NCBI RefSeq assembly: GCF_039544265.1
Contig: NZ_BAABLI010000031.1
Coordinates: forward strand, 1-64,000
Reading direction: 5' to 3'
Source of the DNA: Corallincola platygyrae
GTDB lineage: Bacteria > Pseudomonadota > Gammaproteobacteria > Enterobacterales > Neiellaceae
DNA length: 64,000 bases
The position numbers were made by a program, and so were the translations under genes. Positions 55,142-64,000 of this stretch are shown one piece after another. Position 1 is the stretch's first letter. Every line of letters begins with the position of its first letter. The notes under the pieces are model-generated. The model had not been told where the DNA came from, did no database searches, and worked only from the letters and a program-made list of their open reading frames with translations.

Positions 55142-57715
55142 ATGGCTATCGCTAAGCACACAGATGAACGCCAGCATTCAAGCCGATCTCTGATTCTCAA
55201 GGCCCCCCTGAGCGGCCTGGTTTATGACCTTTCTGAGGTACCGGATCCCGTTTTTGCACAGAAGATGGTTGGCGATGGCATTTCCATTGACCCCACCACT
55301 GACACTCTGATCGCGCCATGCGATGGCAAAGTGATCCAGCTTCACCCATCTCACCATGCGGTAACACTTCGCTCTCCTGAGGGAGTCGAGATCCTTATGC
55401 ACATCGGCCTCGATACCGTGATGTTGCGTGGGGATGGTTTTGAGCCATTGGTGAAAGAAGGTGATCAGGTGGTTCACGGTCAACCTTTGATTCGTTTCTG
55501 TGCCGACAAAGTGGCACTGAACGCCCGCAGCCTGATGACAGAGATTGTGATAACCAATGGTGAATTGGTTGACCGCCTGATCCCTTCTCAGGGCCGAATT
55601 CAGGAACGTGATGACACCTTACTCGAAGTGGTACTGAACGAGAGTGCCAGCGAACAGTCCGAACAGACTGAAACAGCCAGCATGGCGTTGTTAAGCAGCA
55701 ATCCTGTACTGGTCCCGAACCCAACCGGATTGCATGCTCGCCCTTCAGCCACGCTGGCAAAACTGGCGAAAGAGAGCGGTTGTGACGTGCTGCTTGAGTA
55801 CAACGACAGTCAGGTAAATGCTAAAAGTGTCGTTGCACTGATGGGATTGAACGTGCCTTTCGGTGCTTCTGTCATCATTCATGCGGCGGGGCAAAATGCC
55901 GAACAGACAATCGCCACTATCAGTCAGGCTATCGTTGATGGTCTGGGTGAAGAGGTAAACCAAGCCGCAGAGGCAACAGCGCCAGCTGAGCCAGAGGAAG
56001 CTTCACTGCTACTGCCAAAACAGCAGCAAGCAGACCAACTGGAAGGCGTGGCAGCATCCCCAGGCCTCGCAATCGGCCAACTCTACGTTATCCAACCTGA
56101 GCATTTCGATATCTGCGAAACCGCCAGCGAGAGTGATGCCGAACAACAGAAACTGCTGCAGGGCATGACTGAAGCCGACAACCAACTGGCTGAGCTTGCA
56201 CAAAGCTGGAAGGATAAAGGGGATGCCGAACGCGCCAAGATTTTTGAAGCGCATCAGGAGCTGTTAACCGACCCCACCCTGCGCGAAGCCGCAGATCAGT
56301 TGATTAGTCATGGTAAGTCGGCAGCATTTGCCTGGCGCCAAACCGTACAGACTCAGGCAGACAGCTTCCGCCAGATGGACAATCCACTGCTGCAGGAGCG
56401 GGCCAGCGATTTGCACGATGTGGGTAACCGTGTTCTGCGTATCATGCTGGGCATGCCAACCGATGGACCGGCACTGCCAGAGAATTCTATTCTGATCGCA
56501 GATGACCTGACCCCTTCAGATACTGCCAACCTGGATAAAAACCGCGTTGTGGGATTTGCCACGGTTCAGGGTGGTTCATCATCACATGTTGCCATTATCG
56601 CTCGCGCCATGGGCTTGCCTGCCATCGCTGGTATTGACCCTGAAGCGATGAAACAACAAAACGGCACCAAGGCGGTACTTGATGGCCAACAGGGTGTTCT
56701 GAAACTCAATGTCACAGAACAAGCTCTGGCAGAGATCCGTCAGCGCCAGCAGCGAGCGACAGAGCGTCAGCAAGCGGCATTGGCAGCTAAAGAACAACCC
56801 GCCACCACGCAAGATGATCACAATGTAGAAGTGGTCGCCAATATCGGCGGCATCAAAGACGCAACTAAGTCAGTTGAAGTCGGGGGCGAAGGCGTCGGTC
56901 TACTGCGCTCTGAATTCCTCTACCTGGACCGCGTAACAGAGCCTACAGAGCAGGAGCAATACGAGATCTATCGTGATGTATTGCTGGAACTCGGCCCAGA
57001 GCGCCCGCTTATTGTACGCACACTTGATGTAGGTGGCGACAAGCCTCTCGCCTACCTGCCATTACCAGAAGAGGAAAACCCATTCCTGGGACTGCGCGGT
57101 ATTCGAATCGGCCTGGATCGCCCTACTTTGCTGCGCAAGCAGGCCCGCGCCATCCTTCGCGCCTCTGAGCACGGCCGCATCCGCATCATGTTCCCAATGA
57201 TCGCTAACCTAGCTGAGCTTCGTCTTGCCAAGCAGGTAGTCGAAGAAGAGCGCGTCAAATTAGGGGTTGAGCCTATCGAGATCGGCATCATGGTGGAAGT
57301 CCCTTCCACTGCGGTTCTGGCAGAGCAATTTGCCCCTGAGGTCGACTTCTTCTCTATCGGTAGCAACGACCTGAGTCAGTACACCCTGGCCATGGATCGC
57401 GGTCACCCCAAACTGGCGGCTTTTGTTGACGGTCTCAACCCTGCGGTACTCAGCCTAATCAAGATGACGGCTGATGCAGCCCACAGACATGGCAAGTGGG
57501 CCGGCGTATGCGGTGGCATAGCCAGTGACCCACAAGCTGTACCACTGCTGGTCGGTCTGGGAATCGATGAACTGTCTGTGAGTGTTCCGGTACTGCCAGA
57601 GATCAAAGCACAGATACGACAACTTTCTCTCGCTGATTGCCAGACGCTGGCAACACAAGCACTGGCGTTAACTGACGCCAAAGAGGTTCGCGCACTGGTG
57701 CCTGTTGTCGATTGA
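55142..57715 (+). CDS. PTS EIIA(Glc)-HPr-EI fusion protein, copy 1
   Basis: An 857-residue phosphorelay protein with three domains. EIIA of the glucose family covers about 15-165, with phospho-His H87 (ILMHIGLDT) and partner H72. HPr covers about 187-270, with H198 (GLHARPS). Enzyme I covers about 298-857, with phospho-His H482 (GGSSSHVAIIARA). This architecture matches NagF-type proteins. It carries phosphate from PEP through EI and HPr to EIIA, and then to the EIICB encoded downstream. AGGAG precedes the ATG. Confidence 0.92.
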   Translation: MAIAKHTDERQHSSRSLILKAPLSGLVYDLSEVPDPVFAQKMVGDGISIDPTTDTLIAPCDGKVIQLHPSHHAVTLRSPEGVEILMHIGLDTVMLRGDGFEPLVKEGDQVVHGQPLIRFCADKVALNARSLMTEIVITNGELVDRLIPSQGRIQERDDTLLEVVLNESASEQSEQTETASMALLSSNPVLVPNPTGLHARPSATLAKLAKESGCDVLLEYNDSQVNAKSVVALMGLNVPFGASVIIHAAGQNAEQTIATISQAIVDGLGEEVNQAAEATAPAEPEEASLLLPKQQQADQLEGVAASPGLAIGQLYVIQPEHFDICETASESDAEQQKLLQGMTEADNQLAELAQSWKDKGDAERAKIFEAHQELLTDPTLREAADQLISHGKSAAFAWRQTVQTQADSFRQMDNPLLQERASDLHDVGNRVLRIMLGMPTDGPALPENSILIADDLTPSDTANLDKNRVVGFATVQGGSSSHVAIIARAMGLPAIAGIDPEAMKQQNGTKAVLDGQQGVLKLNVTEQALAEIRQRQQRATERQQAALAAKEQPATTQDDHNVEVVANIGGIKDATKSVEVGGEGVGLLRSEFLYLDRVTEPTEQEQYEIYRDVLLELGPERPLIVRTLDVGGDKPLAYLPLPEEENPFLGLRGIRIGLDRPTLLRKQARAILRASEHGRIRIMFPMIANLAELRLAKQVVEEERVKLGVEPIEIGIMVEVPSTAVLAEQFAPEVDFFSIGSNDLSQYTLAMDRGHPKLAAFVDGLNPAVLSLIKMTADAAHRHGKWAGVCGGIASDPQAVPLLVGLGIDELSVSVPVLPEIKAQIRQLSLADCQTLATQALALTDAKEVRALVPVVD

Positions 57716-57795
57716 CGACAGGCCCGGCAAGAAACGTAAAACCAAAGCACTAAAAATATAATTAATAGTAAACACAAATACATAGGTAACTAGCT

Positions 57796-59547
57796 ATGAG
57801 CATTTGGAAAAACTCTTTTTCCGCCCTGCAAAAGGTCGGTAAATCGCTGATGTTACCCGTATCGGTTCTACCGGTGGCGGGTATCCTACTGGGTGTCGGT
57901 GCCGCTAAGTTTTCTTGGCTACCCGAAATCGTTTCCCAGATCATGGAGCAAGCCGGTGGTGCCGTTTTCGGCAACATGGCATTGCTGTTCGCCATTGGTG
58001 TTGCCCTCGGCTTCACTAAAAACGACGGTGTTGCCGCACTGGCTGCTGCGGTAGGTTATGTAATCATGACCAAGACCCTGGCAGTTGTTGCCCCCGGCAC
58101 CGATGTAGGTGTTCTGGGCGGTATTATTGCTGGTGGTATTGCTGCCTGGGCATTTAACCGCTTCTATCGGATCCAACTCCCAGCTTATCTTGGCTTCTTT
58201 GCTGGTAAGCGCTCTGTACCAATTATTACTGGTTTCACAGCGATCTTCGCTGGCTGTATCCTGTCATTTATCTGGCCTCCTGTAGGCGGACTGATCGATA
58301 CCTTCTCACACTGGGCTGCTTATCAGAACCCAACCGTTGCTTTCGGTATCTACGGTGTTGTTGAGCGTGCGCTGATCCCATTCGGTCTGCACCATATCTG
58401 GAACGTACCTTTCTTCTTCGAAGCGGGCCAATGTACCAATACATCTGGTGAAACTATCAACGGTATTCTGAGCTGCTACAGCGCAGCTGATGCTGCAAGC
58501 CGCGAAGCTGGCAATGGCTTCGGTCAGTTAGCTGGTGCTTACATGTTCAAGATGTATGGTCTGCCTGCTGCTGCAGTTGCTATCTGGCACACAGCTAAGC
58601 CTGAAAACCGCGCAAAAGTAGGTGGTGTTATGCTGTCTGCTGCTTTGACTTCATTCCTGACAGGTATCACCGAACCAATTGAATTCGCGTTTCTTTTCGT
58701 TGCTCCACTGCTGTATGTTATCCACGCTCTGCTAGCTGGCACTGCGTTCGTACTAACCAATGCACTGGGCATGGTTCACGGTACTACCTTCTCGCACGGT
58801 CTGATCGATTTCATCGTACTGTTCGCTAACTCTCAGAAAGGCTGGTTGTTCCCTGTATTCGGTCTGATGTATGCCGCTATCTACTACGTTGTATTCCGTG
58901 TGGTTATCATCAAGCTGAACCTGAAGACACCGGGTCGTGAAGATGAAGAACAATCTGGTGCAGTTGTCGGAACTGGCGACGACCAGGCAAAAGATCTGGT
59001 TATGGCGTTCGGTGGCCCTGCAAACATCACAAACCTGGATGCATGTATCACTCGTCTGCGCGTTAGCGTGGTAGACCCAGCTAAAGTTGACCAAGCCAAG
59101 CTCAAAGCGATGGGCGCTGCTGGCGTGGTACAAGTGGGTGAAGGTATGCAGGCCATCTTTGGTACCCAATCTGAAAACCTGAAAACGGCGATGGATGAGT
59201 ACCTGAGTCAACTGGGCGCGCCTCAGGAGGCTGTTGCAGTCCCAAAGCCTGAAGCCGTTCAACTGGAGAAGTCAGGTGATTTGGAATCCACGGCCGCAGT
59301 TCAGCCTCTGGTGCAAACCCTGATTGCCCAGATGGGCGGCAGTAGTAACATTGACAGTTTCCAGGCCTGTGCGACTAGCCGCTTACGCTTAAAGCTGAAG
59401 CAGCCAGTTCAACCAGATACGGACAAATTACTTCAAGCAGGTGTCACTGACGTTATGAAAATTAACGATACAGTGTTCCATCTCTTACTTGGTGATTTGG
59501 CCAACGCCTGTGAGCAGGAAGTGGCAAACCAGCTGAATCCAGCCTAA
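57796..59547 (+). CDS. ptsG: PtsG-type glucose EIICB with extra EIIB-like domain, copy 1
   Basis: A 583-residue sugar permease. EIIC covers about 1-380, with the GITEPIEF motif at 290-297 and a body close to E. coli PtsG (LPAYLGFFAGKRSVPI, GLHHIWNVPF). The EIIB domain (about 396-475) has the phospho-Cys C417 (LDACITRLR). After a linker there is a second EIIB-like domain (about 503-580) with Cys525 in ACATSRLRL, one residue longer than the classical CITRLR. Glucose specificity is the best guess. A terminator follows. Confidence 0.92.
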   Translation: MSIWKNSFSALQKVGKSLMLPVSVLPVAGILLGVGAAKFSWLPEIVSQIMEQAGGAVFGNMALLFAIGVALGFTKNDGVAALAAAVGYVIMTKTLAVVAPGTDVGVLGGIIAGGIAAWAFNRFYRIQLPAYLGFFAGKRSVPIITGFTAIFAGCILSFIWPPVGGLIDTFSHWAAYQNPTVAFGIYGVVERALIPFGLHHIWNVPFFFEAGQCTNTSGETINGILSCYSAADAASREAGNGFGQLAGAYMFKMYGLPAAAVAIWHTAKPENRAKVGGVMLSAALTSFLTGITEPIEFAFLFVAPLLYVIHALLAGTAFVLTNALGMVHGTTFSHGLIDFIVLFANSQKGWLFPVFGLMYAAIYYVVFRVVIIKLNLKTPGREDEEQSGAVVGTGDDQAKDLVMAFGGPANITNLDACITRLRVSVVDPAKVDQAKLKAMGAAGVVQVGEGMQAIFGTQSENLKTAMDEYLSQLGAPQEAVAVPKPEAVQLEKSGDLESTAAVQPLVQTLIAQMGGSSNIDSFQACATSRLRLKLKQPVQPDTDKLLQAGVTDVMKINDTVFHLLLGDLANACEQEVANQLNPA

Positions 59548-59570
59548 CCCACTCCTAACTGTAAAGATTT

Positions 59571-59597
59571 AAGGCCCCTCTTCAGGGGCCTTTTTAT
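59571..59597 (+). terminator. Terminator between the two PTS operons
   Basis: AAGGCCCCT, loop CTTC and AGGGGCCTT, with a T-tract. It separates the first ptsG from the second operon. Confidence 0.92.
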
Positions 59598-59759
59598 TAT
59601 CGATTTCGGCACTTTTGGCCACACATTATCCGCCATAAATCACATCTTTTAACAAGCACGCCTAGATCAAAATTTTCTTTAAGTTTCAATATGACACCGA
59701 GCATTTCGAAGGAGGTGAACTATAGTTAGGAACATTCAGGTTCACAGGAGTGTGGAAAA

Positions 59760-62288
59760 ATGGCCCAGCCTTCCCTGCAGCTCAAGGCCCCGCTTTCAGG
59801 TTATATCCGTTCGATAGAAGACGTTCCCGATCCCGTATTCGCACAAAAGATGGTCGGTGACGGCATCGCGATAGACCCGACCAGCCAAGTATTAATGTCC
59901 CCAGTAGACGGTACGGTTATCCAGATACACCCAGCCAAACACGCGGTCACCATCCGCTCTGAACAGGGCGTTGAGATCCTGATGCATATAGGTCTGGATA
60001 CGGTATTACTGAAAGGGGAAGGTTTCTTCCCTTTGGTCAGCGAAGGTGAACGAGTTACCCAAGGTCAACCCTTGGTTGATTTTGATGCCGACCAAATAGC
60101 TCTGAATGCCAGAAGCCTACTGACAATCATCATTATCACTAATGGTGACCTGGTTCATGCCTACCAATATGGCTCAGGCCATGTGGAAGCAGAACAAAAT
60201 ACAGTATTGGAGCTCAATCTTGCTGGCGCTACTGTTCAAGACAAGGTGGACAAGGAAAACTATGAGCCCGTTGAAGGACCGGCACTTGTTATTCCAAATC
60301 ACGCCGGTCTGCACGCAAGACCTTCAGCCACGCTGGCTAACCTGGCCAAACACTATCAGTCAGAGATCACCTTGGTTCGTGAGGGCCTCAAAGCCAACGC
60401 GAAGAGCGTAGTCGCCGTGATGGGACTCAATGTGCAGTTTGGCGCGACCGTACACTTGGTTGCTAAAGGGCGTGATGCCGCCAAGGCCGTGGATGAGCTC
60501 ACAGAGCAAATTAAACTCGGATTAGGTGAAGAGGTAGGCAAACAGGCAGAAGCACCCGCGGCGTCCGCTGAGCCGGAAGAGGCGCCTTTGCTGCAACTTA
60601 AGAGCGAAGAGCCTGATGTATTGATGGGGGTATCAGCGTCTCCTGGACTGGCAATTGGTCAGGTTTATCAAATAACCAAGGAAGCCTTGGAGTTTGATGA
60701 GCAAGGTTCAGACGTTAAAGGTGAGCAGGAAGCACTGATCGCAGCTATCGACCGCTCTAAAGAAGCACTGGAAGCTTTGCAGACCAAACTAAAAGCGGAA
60801 GGAGCCAACGATAGAGCAGAGATCTTCTCCGCGCACCAGGAGCTGCTGGAAGACCCAGGTATCTATCACGAAGCCAAACGACTTATCCATACGGGTAAAT
60901 CAGCCGCATTTTCTTGGGATGCGGCCATCAACACCCAAAAAGCTGTGCTCACCCAGCTTGATAACGAACTTTTGGCTGGCCGCGCGAATGACCTTGAAGA
61001 CGTTGGCCATCGAGTACTGCAACAGCTATTAGGTCAGGGCGACCAGAGTTATGACTTCCCTGAAAACTCGATTTTAATTGCCGAAGACCTTACACCGTCT
61101 GACACTGCCAACCTGGACCGAGAAAAAGTCATAGGGTTCTGTACTACGCTAGGTGGCGCATCTTCTCATGTCGCTATTATTGCCCGAGCGATGAACCTGC
61201 CGGCCATTGCGGGCATCGACAAAGAAGCGCTCGCTTTGCCTGGCGGTCGCAACGTTATTCTTGATGGCAGTAAAGGCAAACTATTCACAGCCCCAACTGA
61301 AGAGAAAATACAACAAGTCAAAGACGAGCAACAAAAGATCGCGCAAGCCCGAGAAGCCGCCCTTAAGACCTGCATGGAGCCAGCAACAACCATTGACGGT
61401 CACCGAATGGAAGTGGTCGCCAATATTGGCGGCAAAGAGGATGCTGAAAAGTCGCTCACTATGGGTGGCGAAGGGGTAGGCCTGCTGAGATCAGAGTTCC
61501 TCTATCTTGACCGGGTATCTGAGCCTGATGAAGAAACCCAGACTCAGATATACAGTGATATCGCTGCAGTACTGGGTAAAGACAAACCTCTGATCATCAG
61601 AACATTAGACGTTGGCGGCGACAAACCACTGGCCTATATGCCGCTACCAGAAGAGGAAAACCCCTTCCTTGGCGAGCGCGGAATTCGTGTTGGTCTGAAC
61701 CGTCCCACCATGTTACGCCGACAAGTTCGAGCAATCCTTCGCGCCCATGAACATGGCAAAGTCAGAATCATGTTCCCGATGATCGCCACACTCCCTGAGC
61801 TGTTGGCTGCCAAGCAAGTTGTTTCGGAGGAAGCAAATAAACTCAACATCAGCGGTGTTGAGGTCGGGATCATGATAGAGGTACCCGCAGCGGCGGTGAT
61901 GGCAGAAATCTTTGCCGAACATGTCGACTTTTTCTCTGTCGGCACCAACGACTTAACTCAATACACTCTGGCGATGGATCGTGGCCACCCCGTGTTGGCC
62001 CCGATGGTTGATGCCCTGAACCCAGCGGTATTGCGCCTTATCGACATGACAGTAAAAGGTGCTAATGCCCACGGCAAGTGGGTCGGTGTTTGTGGTGGTG
62101 TCGCTGGAGACCCTGCCGCTATCCCCATTCTGGTAGGACTGGGCGTGACAGAACTTTCTGTCAGCGTGCCGGTGCTCCCCGAAGTTAAAGCTCATATCAG
62201 AGAGCTGAGTATGGAGCAGTGTAAAAACGTTGCCGCCGAAGCACTGAAACAGCCAGACGCGGCTGCCGTGCGCGCTTTAACGGCATGA
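59760..62288 (+). CDS. PTS EIIA(Glc)-HPr-EI fusion protein, copy 2
   Basis: An 842-residue paralog of the upstream fusion protein, with the same order: EIIA (H61, H76), HPr (H185) and EI (H470, GGASSHVAIIARA). The N-terminus lacks the first 10 or so residues of copy 1. AGGAG lies nine bases upstream of the ATG. A stronger AAGGAGGT at 59709-59716 has no usable start codon near it. Confidence 0.92.
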   Translation: MAQPSLQLKAPLSGYIRSIEDVPDPVFAQKMVGDGIAIDPTSQVLMSPVDGTVIQIHPAKHAVTIRSEQGVEILMHIGLDTVLLKGEGFFPLVSEGERVTQGQPLVDFDADQIALNARSLLTIIIITNGDLVHAYQYGSGHVEAEQNTVLELNLAGATVQDKVDKENYEPVEGPALVIPNHAGLHARPSATLANLAKHYQSEITLVREGLKANAKSVVAVMGLNVQFGATVHLVAKGRDAAKAVDELTEQIKLGLGEEVGKQAEAPAASAEPEEAPLLQLKSEEPDVLMGVSASPGLAIGQVYQITKEALEFDEQGSDVKGEQEALIAAIDRSKEALEALQTKLKAEGANDRAEIFSAHQELLEDPGIYHEAKRLIHTGKSAAFSWDAAINTQKAVLTQLDNELLAGRANDLEDVGHRVLQQLLGQGDQSYDFPENSILIAEDLTPSDTANLDREKVIGFCTTLGGASSHVAIIARAMNLPAIAGIDKEALALPGGRNVILDGSKGKLFTAPTEEKIQQVKDEQQKIAQAREAALKTCMEPATTIDGHRMEVVANIGGKEDAEKSLTMGGEGVGLLRSEFLYLDRVSEPDEETQTQIYSDIAAVLGKDKPLIIRTLDVGGDKPLAYMPLPEEENPFLGERGIRVGLNRPTMLRRQVRAILRAHEHGKVRIMFPMIATLPELLAAKQVVSEEANKLNISGVEVGIMIEVPAAAVMAEIFAEHVDFFSVGTNDLTQYTLAMDRGHPVLAPMVDALNPAVLRLIDMTVKGANAHGKWVGVCGGVAGDPAAIPILVGLGVTELSVSVPVLPEVKAHIRELSMEQCKNVAAEALKQPDAAAVRALTA

Positions 62289-62331
62289 GATTGTTAATAC
62301 CAATGTCACTAACAAGAATAAGGAACGCCCT

Positions 62332-64000
62332 ATGAGTGTCTGGAGACATTCCTTCGCAGCTCTGCAGAAGGTCGGTAAATCACTAATGTTGCCGGTATCG
62401 GTGTTGCCGGTTGCCGGTATCTTACTCGGTGTGGGGGCGGCTAAGTTCACCTTCCTCCCCGAGATCCTGTCACAAATTATGGAACAATCGGGAGGTGCCA
62501 TCTTCGGTAATATGGCACTGTTGTTCGCGATTGGCGTGGCCCTGGGTTTCACAGAAAATGACGGCGTAGCCGGTCTTGCTGCAACAGTAGGCTATGTCAT
62601 CATGATCAAAACCCTCGCAGTCGTAGCCCCCGGAACCGATGTCGGTGTTCTTGGCGGTATTATTGCTGGTGGTATCGCGGCATGGGCATTCAAGCGCTTC
62701 TACCGTATCCAGTTACCCGCGTATCTTGGCTTCTTTGCAGGTAAGCGATCCGTTCCCATCATCACCGGTTTTAGTGCAATTGCGGCAGGTGTGATCCTGT
62801 CCTTCGTTTGGCCACCCATTGGTGATGGTATTAACGTGTTCTCACACTGGGCAGCAAACCAAAACCCTACGCTGGCTTTCGGCATTTACGGTGTGGTTGA
62901 GCGCTCTCTTATCCCATTCGGATTACACCACGTTTGGAACGTGCCGTTCTTCTTTGAAGCCGGTGAGTGTGTAAACGTATCCGGTGAACGTGTGACCGGG
63001 GTCCTGAGTTGCTACCTGGCGGCGGACGCTGTCACTCGCGAAGCGGGTAATGGTTTTGGCCAGCTGGCAGGCGGCTACATGTTCAAGATGTACGGACTGC
63101 CCGCAGCGGCAATTGCCATTTGGCACACTGCACGCCCAGAGAATCGCGCCAAAGTAGGCGGCATCATGATGTCAGCTGCACTGACTTCATTCCTGACAGG
63201 TATCACAGAACCCATCGAGTTCTCATTCCTGTTTGTTGCTCCAGTACTTTACGGTATTCATGCATTGCTGGCTGGCTCCGCGTTTGTGCTAACCAACGCG
63301 ATGGGCATGGTTCACGGCACCTCCTTCTCTCACGGGCTTATCGACTTTATTGTCCTATATCCAAACTCTCAGGAGGGCTGGCTGTTCCCTGTATTTGGAC
63401 TTATATATGCCGCGATTTACTACACATTGTTCCGCGTAGTCATCCAAAGTTTGAACCTTGCGACACCAGGACGAGAAGATGCCATGGTGGTGGATGATGA
63501 TGACGAAGCTGAAGCGGCAAGCGGCGGCGAAGGCGGTATGACCCTGGAGTTAATCGCTGCATTTGGTGGAAAAGACAATATCGATAGCCTGGATGCCTGT
63601 ATTACCCGGCTTCGTGTTGGCGTCAAAAACATCGATGCAGTGGATCAGGCCAAACTGAAGAGCTTAGGCGCAGCAGGTGTTGTCGTTGTTGGTCACGGCG
63701 TTCAAGCAATCTTTGGTACCCAGTCCGAGAACCTAAAAACCGATATGGATGAGGCTATCCGCTCGGGAAAGGCTGATGGCGTCGCACCTACAACTACGGC
63801 CCAGGTGCAGGCGCCAGTGGAAACCTCCACACCTGACGCTTCAACGGCCGTAGAGATAAGCGGTGATGTTAAACAGCATGTTGATGTTATTTGCGAAGCA
63901 ATGGGAGGCGCAGCAAACATAGAAGATGTGATTGCATGTGCAACCAGCAGGCTCCGCATCTCTATCAAGCAACCTGTTGATGTTGAGCTGGCCCAGCTGG
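62332..64000 (+). CDS. ptsG: PtsG-type EIICB with extra EIIB-like domain, copy 2 (partial)
   Basis: An open frame of at least 556 codons that runs to the window end and is close to copy 1 along its length: EIIC with GITEPIEF, EIIB with LDACITRLR, and a second EIIB-like segment (IACATSRLRISI). AAGGA lies seven bases before the ATG. The linker after EIIC is more acidic (VDDDDEAEAAS). The 3' end is missing only because the window stops. Confidence 0.92.
   Translation, partial: MSVWRHSFAALQKVGKSLMLPVSVLPVAGILLGVGAAKFTFLPEILSQIMEQSGGAIFGNMALLFAIGVALGFTENDGVAGLAATVGYVIMIKTLAVVAPGTDVGVLGGIIAGGIAAWAFKRFYRIQLPAYLGFFAGKRSVPIITGFSAIAAGVILSFVWPPIGDGINVFSHWAANQNPTLAFGIYGVVERSLIPFGLHHVWNVPFFFEAGECVNVSGERVTGVLSCYLAADAVTREAGNGFGQLAGGYMFKMYGLPAAAIAIWHTARPENRAKVGGIMMSAALTSFLTGITEPIEFSFLFVAPVLYGIHALLAGSAFVLTNAMGMVHGTSFSHGLIDFIVLYPNSQEGWLFPVFGLIYAAIYYTLFRVVIQSLNLATPGREDAMVVDDDDEAEAASGGEGGMTLELIAAFGGKDNIDSLDACITRLRVGVKNIDAVDQAKLKSLGAAGVVVVGHGVQAIFGTQSENLKTDMDEAIRSGKADGVAPTTTAQVQAPVETSTPDASTAVEISGDVKQHVDVICEAMGGAANIEDVIACATSRLRISIKQPVDVELAQL

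Noticed and set aside
58753..59262. A 169-codon frame opposite ptsG
   Set aside because: It is an antisense shadow, and the ptsG product is intact in its own frame.
59600..59700. A CRP site upstream of the second PTS operon
   Set aside because: Only a right half TCACA is clear, in AAATCACATC. The left half does not match TGTGA, so support is too weak.

Overview
The window is a chromosomal segment of a Gammaproteobacterium, probably a marine, motile or surface-attaching heterotroph of the Oceanospirillales/Alteromonadales type. The evidence is the mreBCD-maf-rng-yhdP-nit-tldD order, a complete MSHA type IV pilus cluster, ssb near uvrA, Zur-type zinc control and phosphotransferase sugar uptake. 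The species cannot be named from the sequence alone. Nearly all of the window is coding. I see no rRNA, tRNA, CRISPR array, transposase or prophage.

Positions 1-11006 (all minus strand) hold the cell-shape and housekeeping block, transcribed mreB, mreC, mreD, maf, rng, yhdP, a nitrilase and tldD, with mostly touching or overlapping genes. A plus-strand YbaK-type gene follows. Positions 11738-30330 (all minus) hold the MSHA pilus cluster: mshI, a PilN-like gene, mshJ, K, L, M, N, E, G, F, B, A, C, D, O, P and Q. A sigma-70-like promoter lies at the head and an internal terminator sits just after the major pilin mshA. Beyond the head of the cluster are a D-cysteine desulfhydrase-type PLP gene, the CsrD/MshH-type degenerate GGDEF-EAL protein and a REC-EAL protein. 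MshE carries the MshEN c-di-GMP-binding motif, so pilus and c-di-GMP genes probably work together.

Positions 34703-41670 hold a transglutaminase-like/TPR lipoprotein followed by a zinc-starvation locus. This has an FtsX-type ABC transporter divergent from a DUF3299 lipoprotein, and an operon zrgA-zur-merC-pyrC. Each promoter region has a Zur-box-like palindrome. The dihydroorotase in the operon has Gln in place of the first metal-binding His. This locus and the intergenic element described next are the most interesting parts of the window.

Positions 41712-48016 hold an Lrp-type regulator divergent from a LysE-type exporter, an orphan small gene, a 750-bp non-coding stretch, ssb, an MFS transporter and a secreted alpha-amylase. 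The non-coding stretch folds, by eye, into a three-way-junction element flanked by further hairpins. Amylase and uvrA diverge from a shared region with a near-perfect CRP site.

Positions 48287-64000 hold uvrA, a small orphan gene, a FIST-GGDEF-EAL signalling protein, a SYLF lipid-binding protein and two tandem glucose-type PTS operons. Each PTS operon has an EIIA-HPr-EI fusion and a PtsG-type EIICB with an extra C-terminal EIIB-like domain. The second ptsG runs off the end. With the amylase upstream, the segment suggests starch breakdown followed by PTS glucose uptake.
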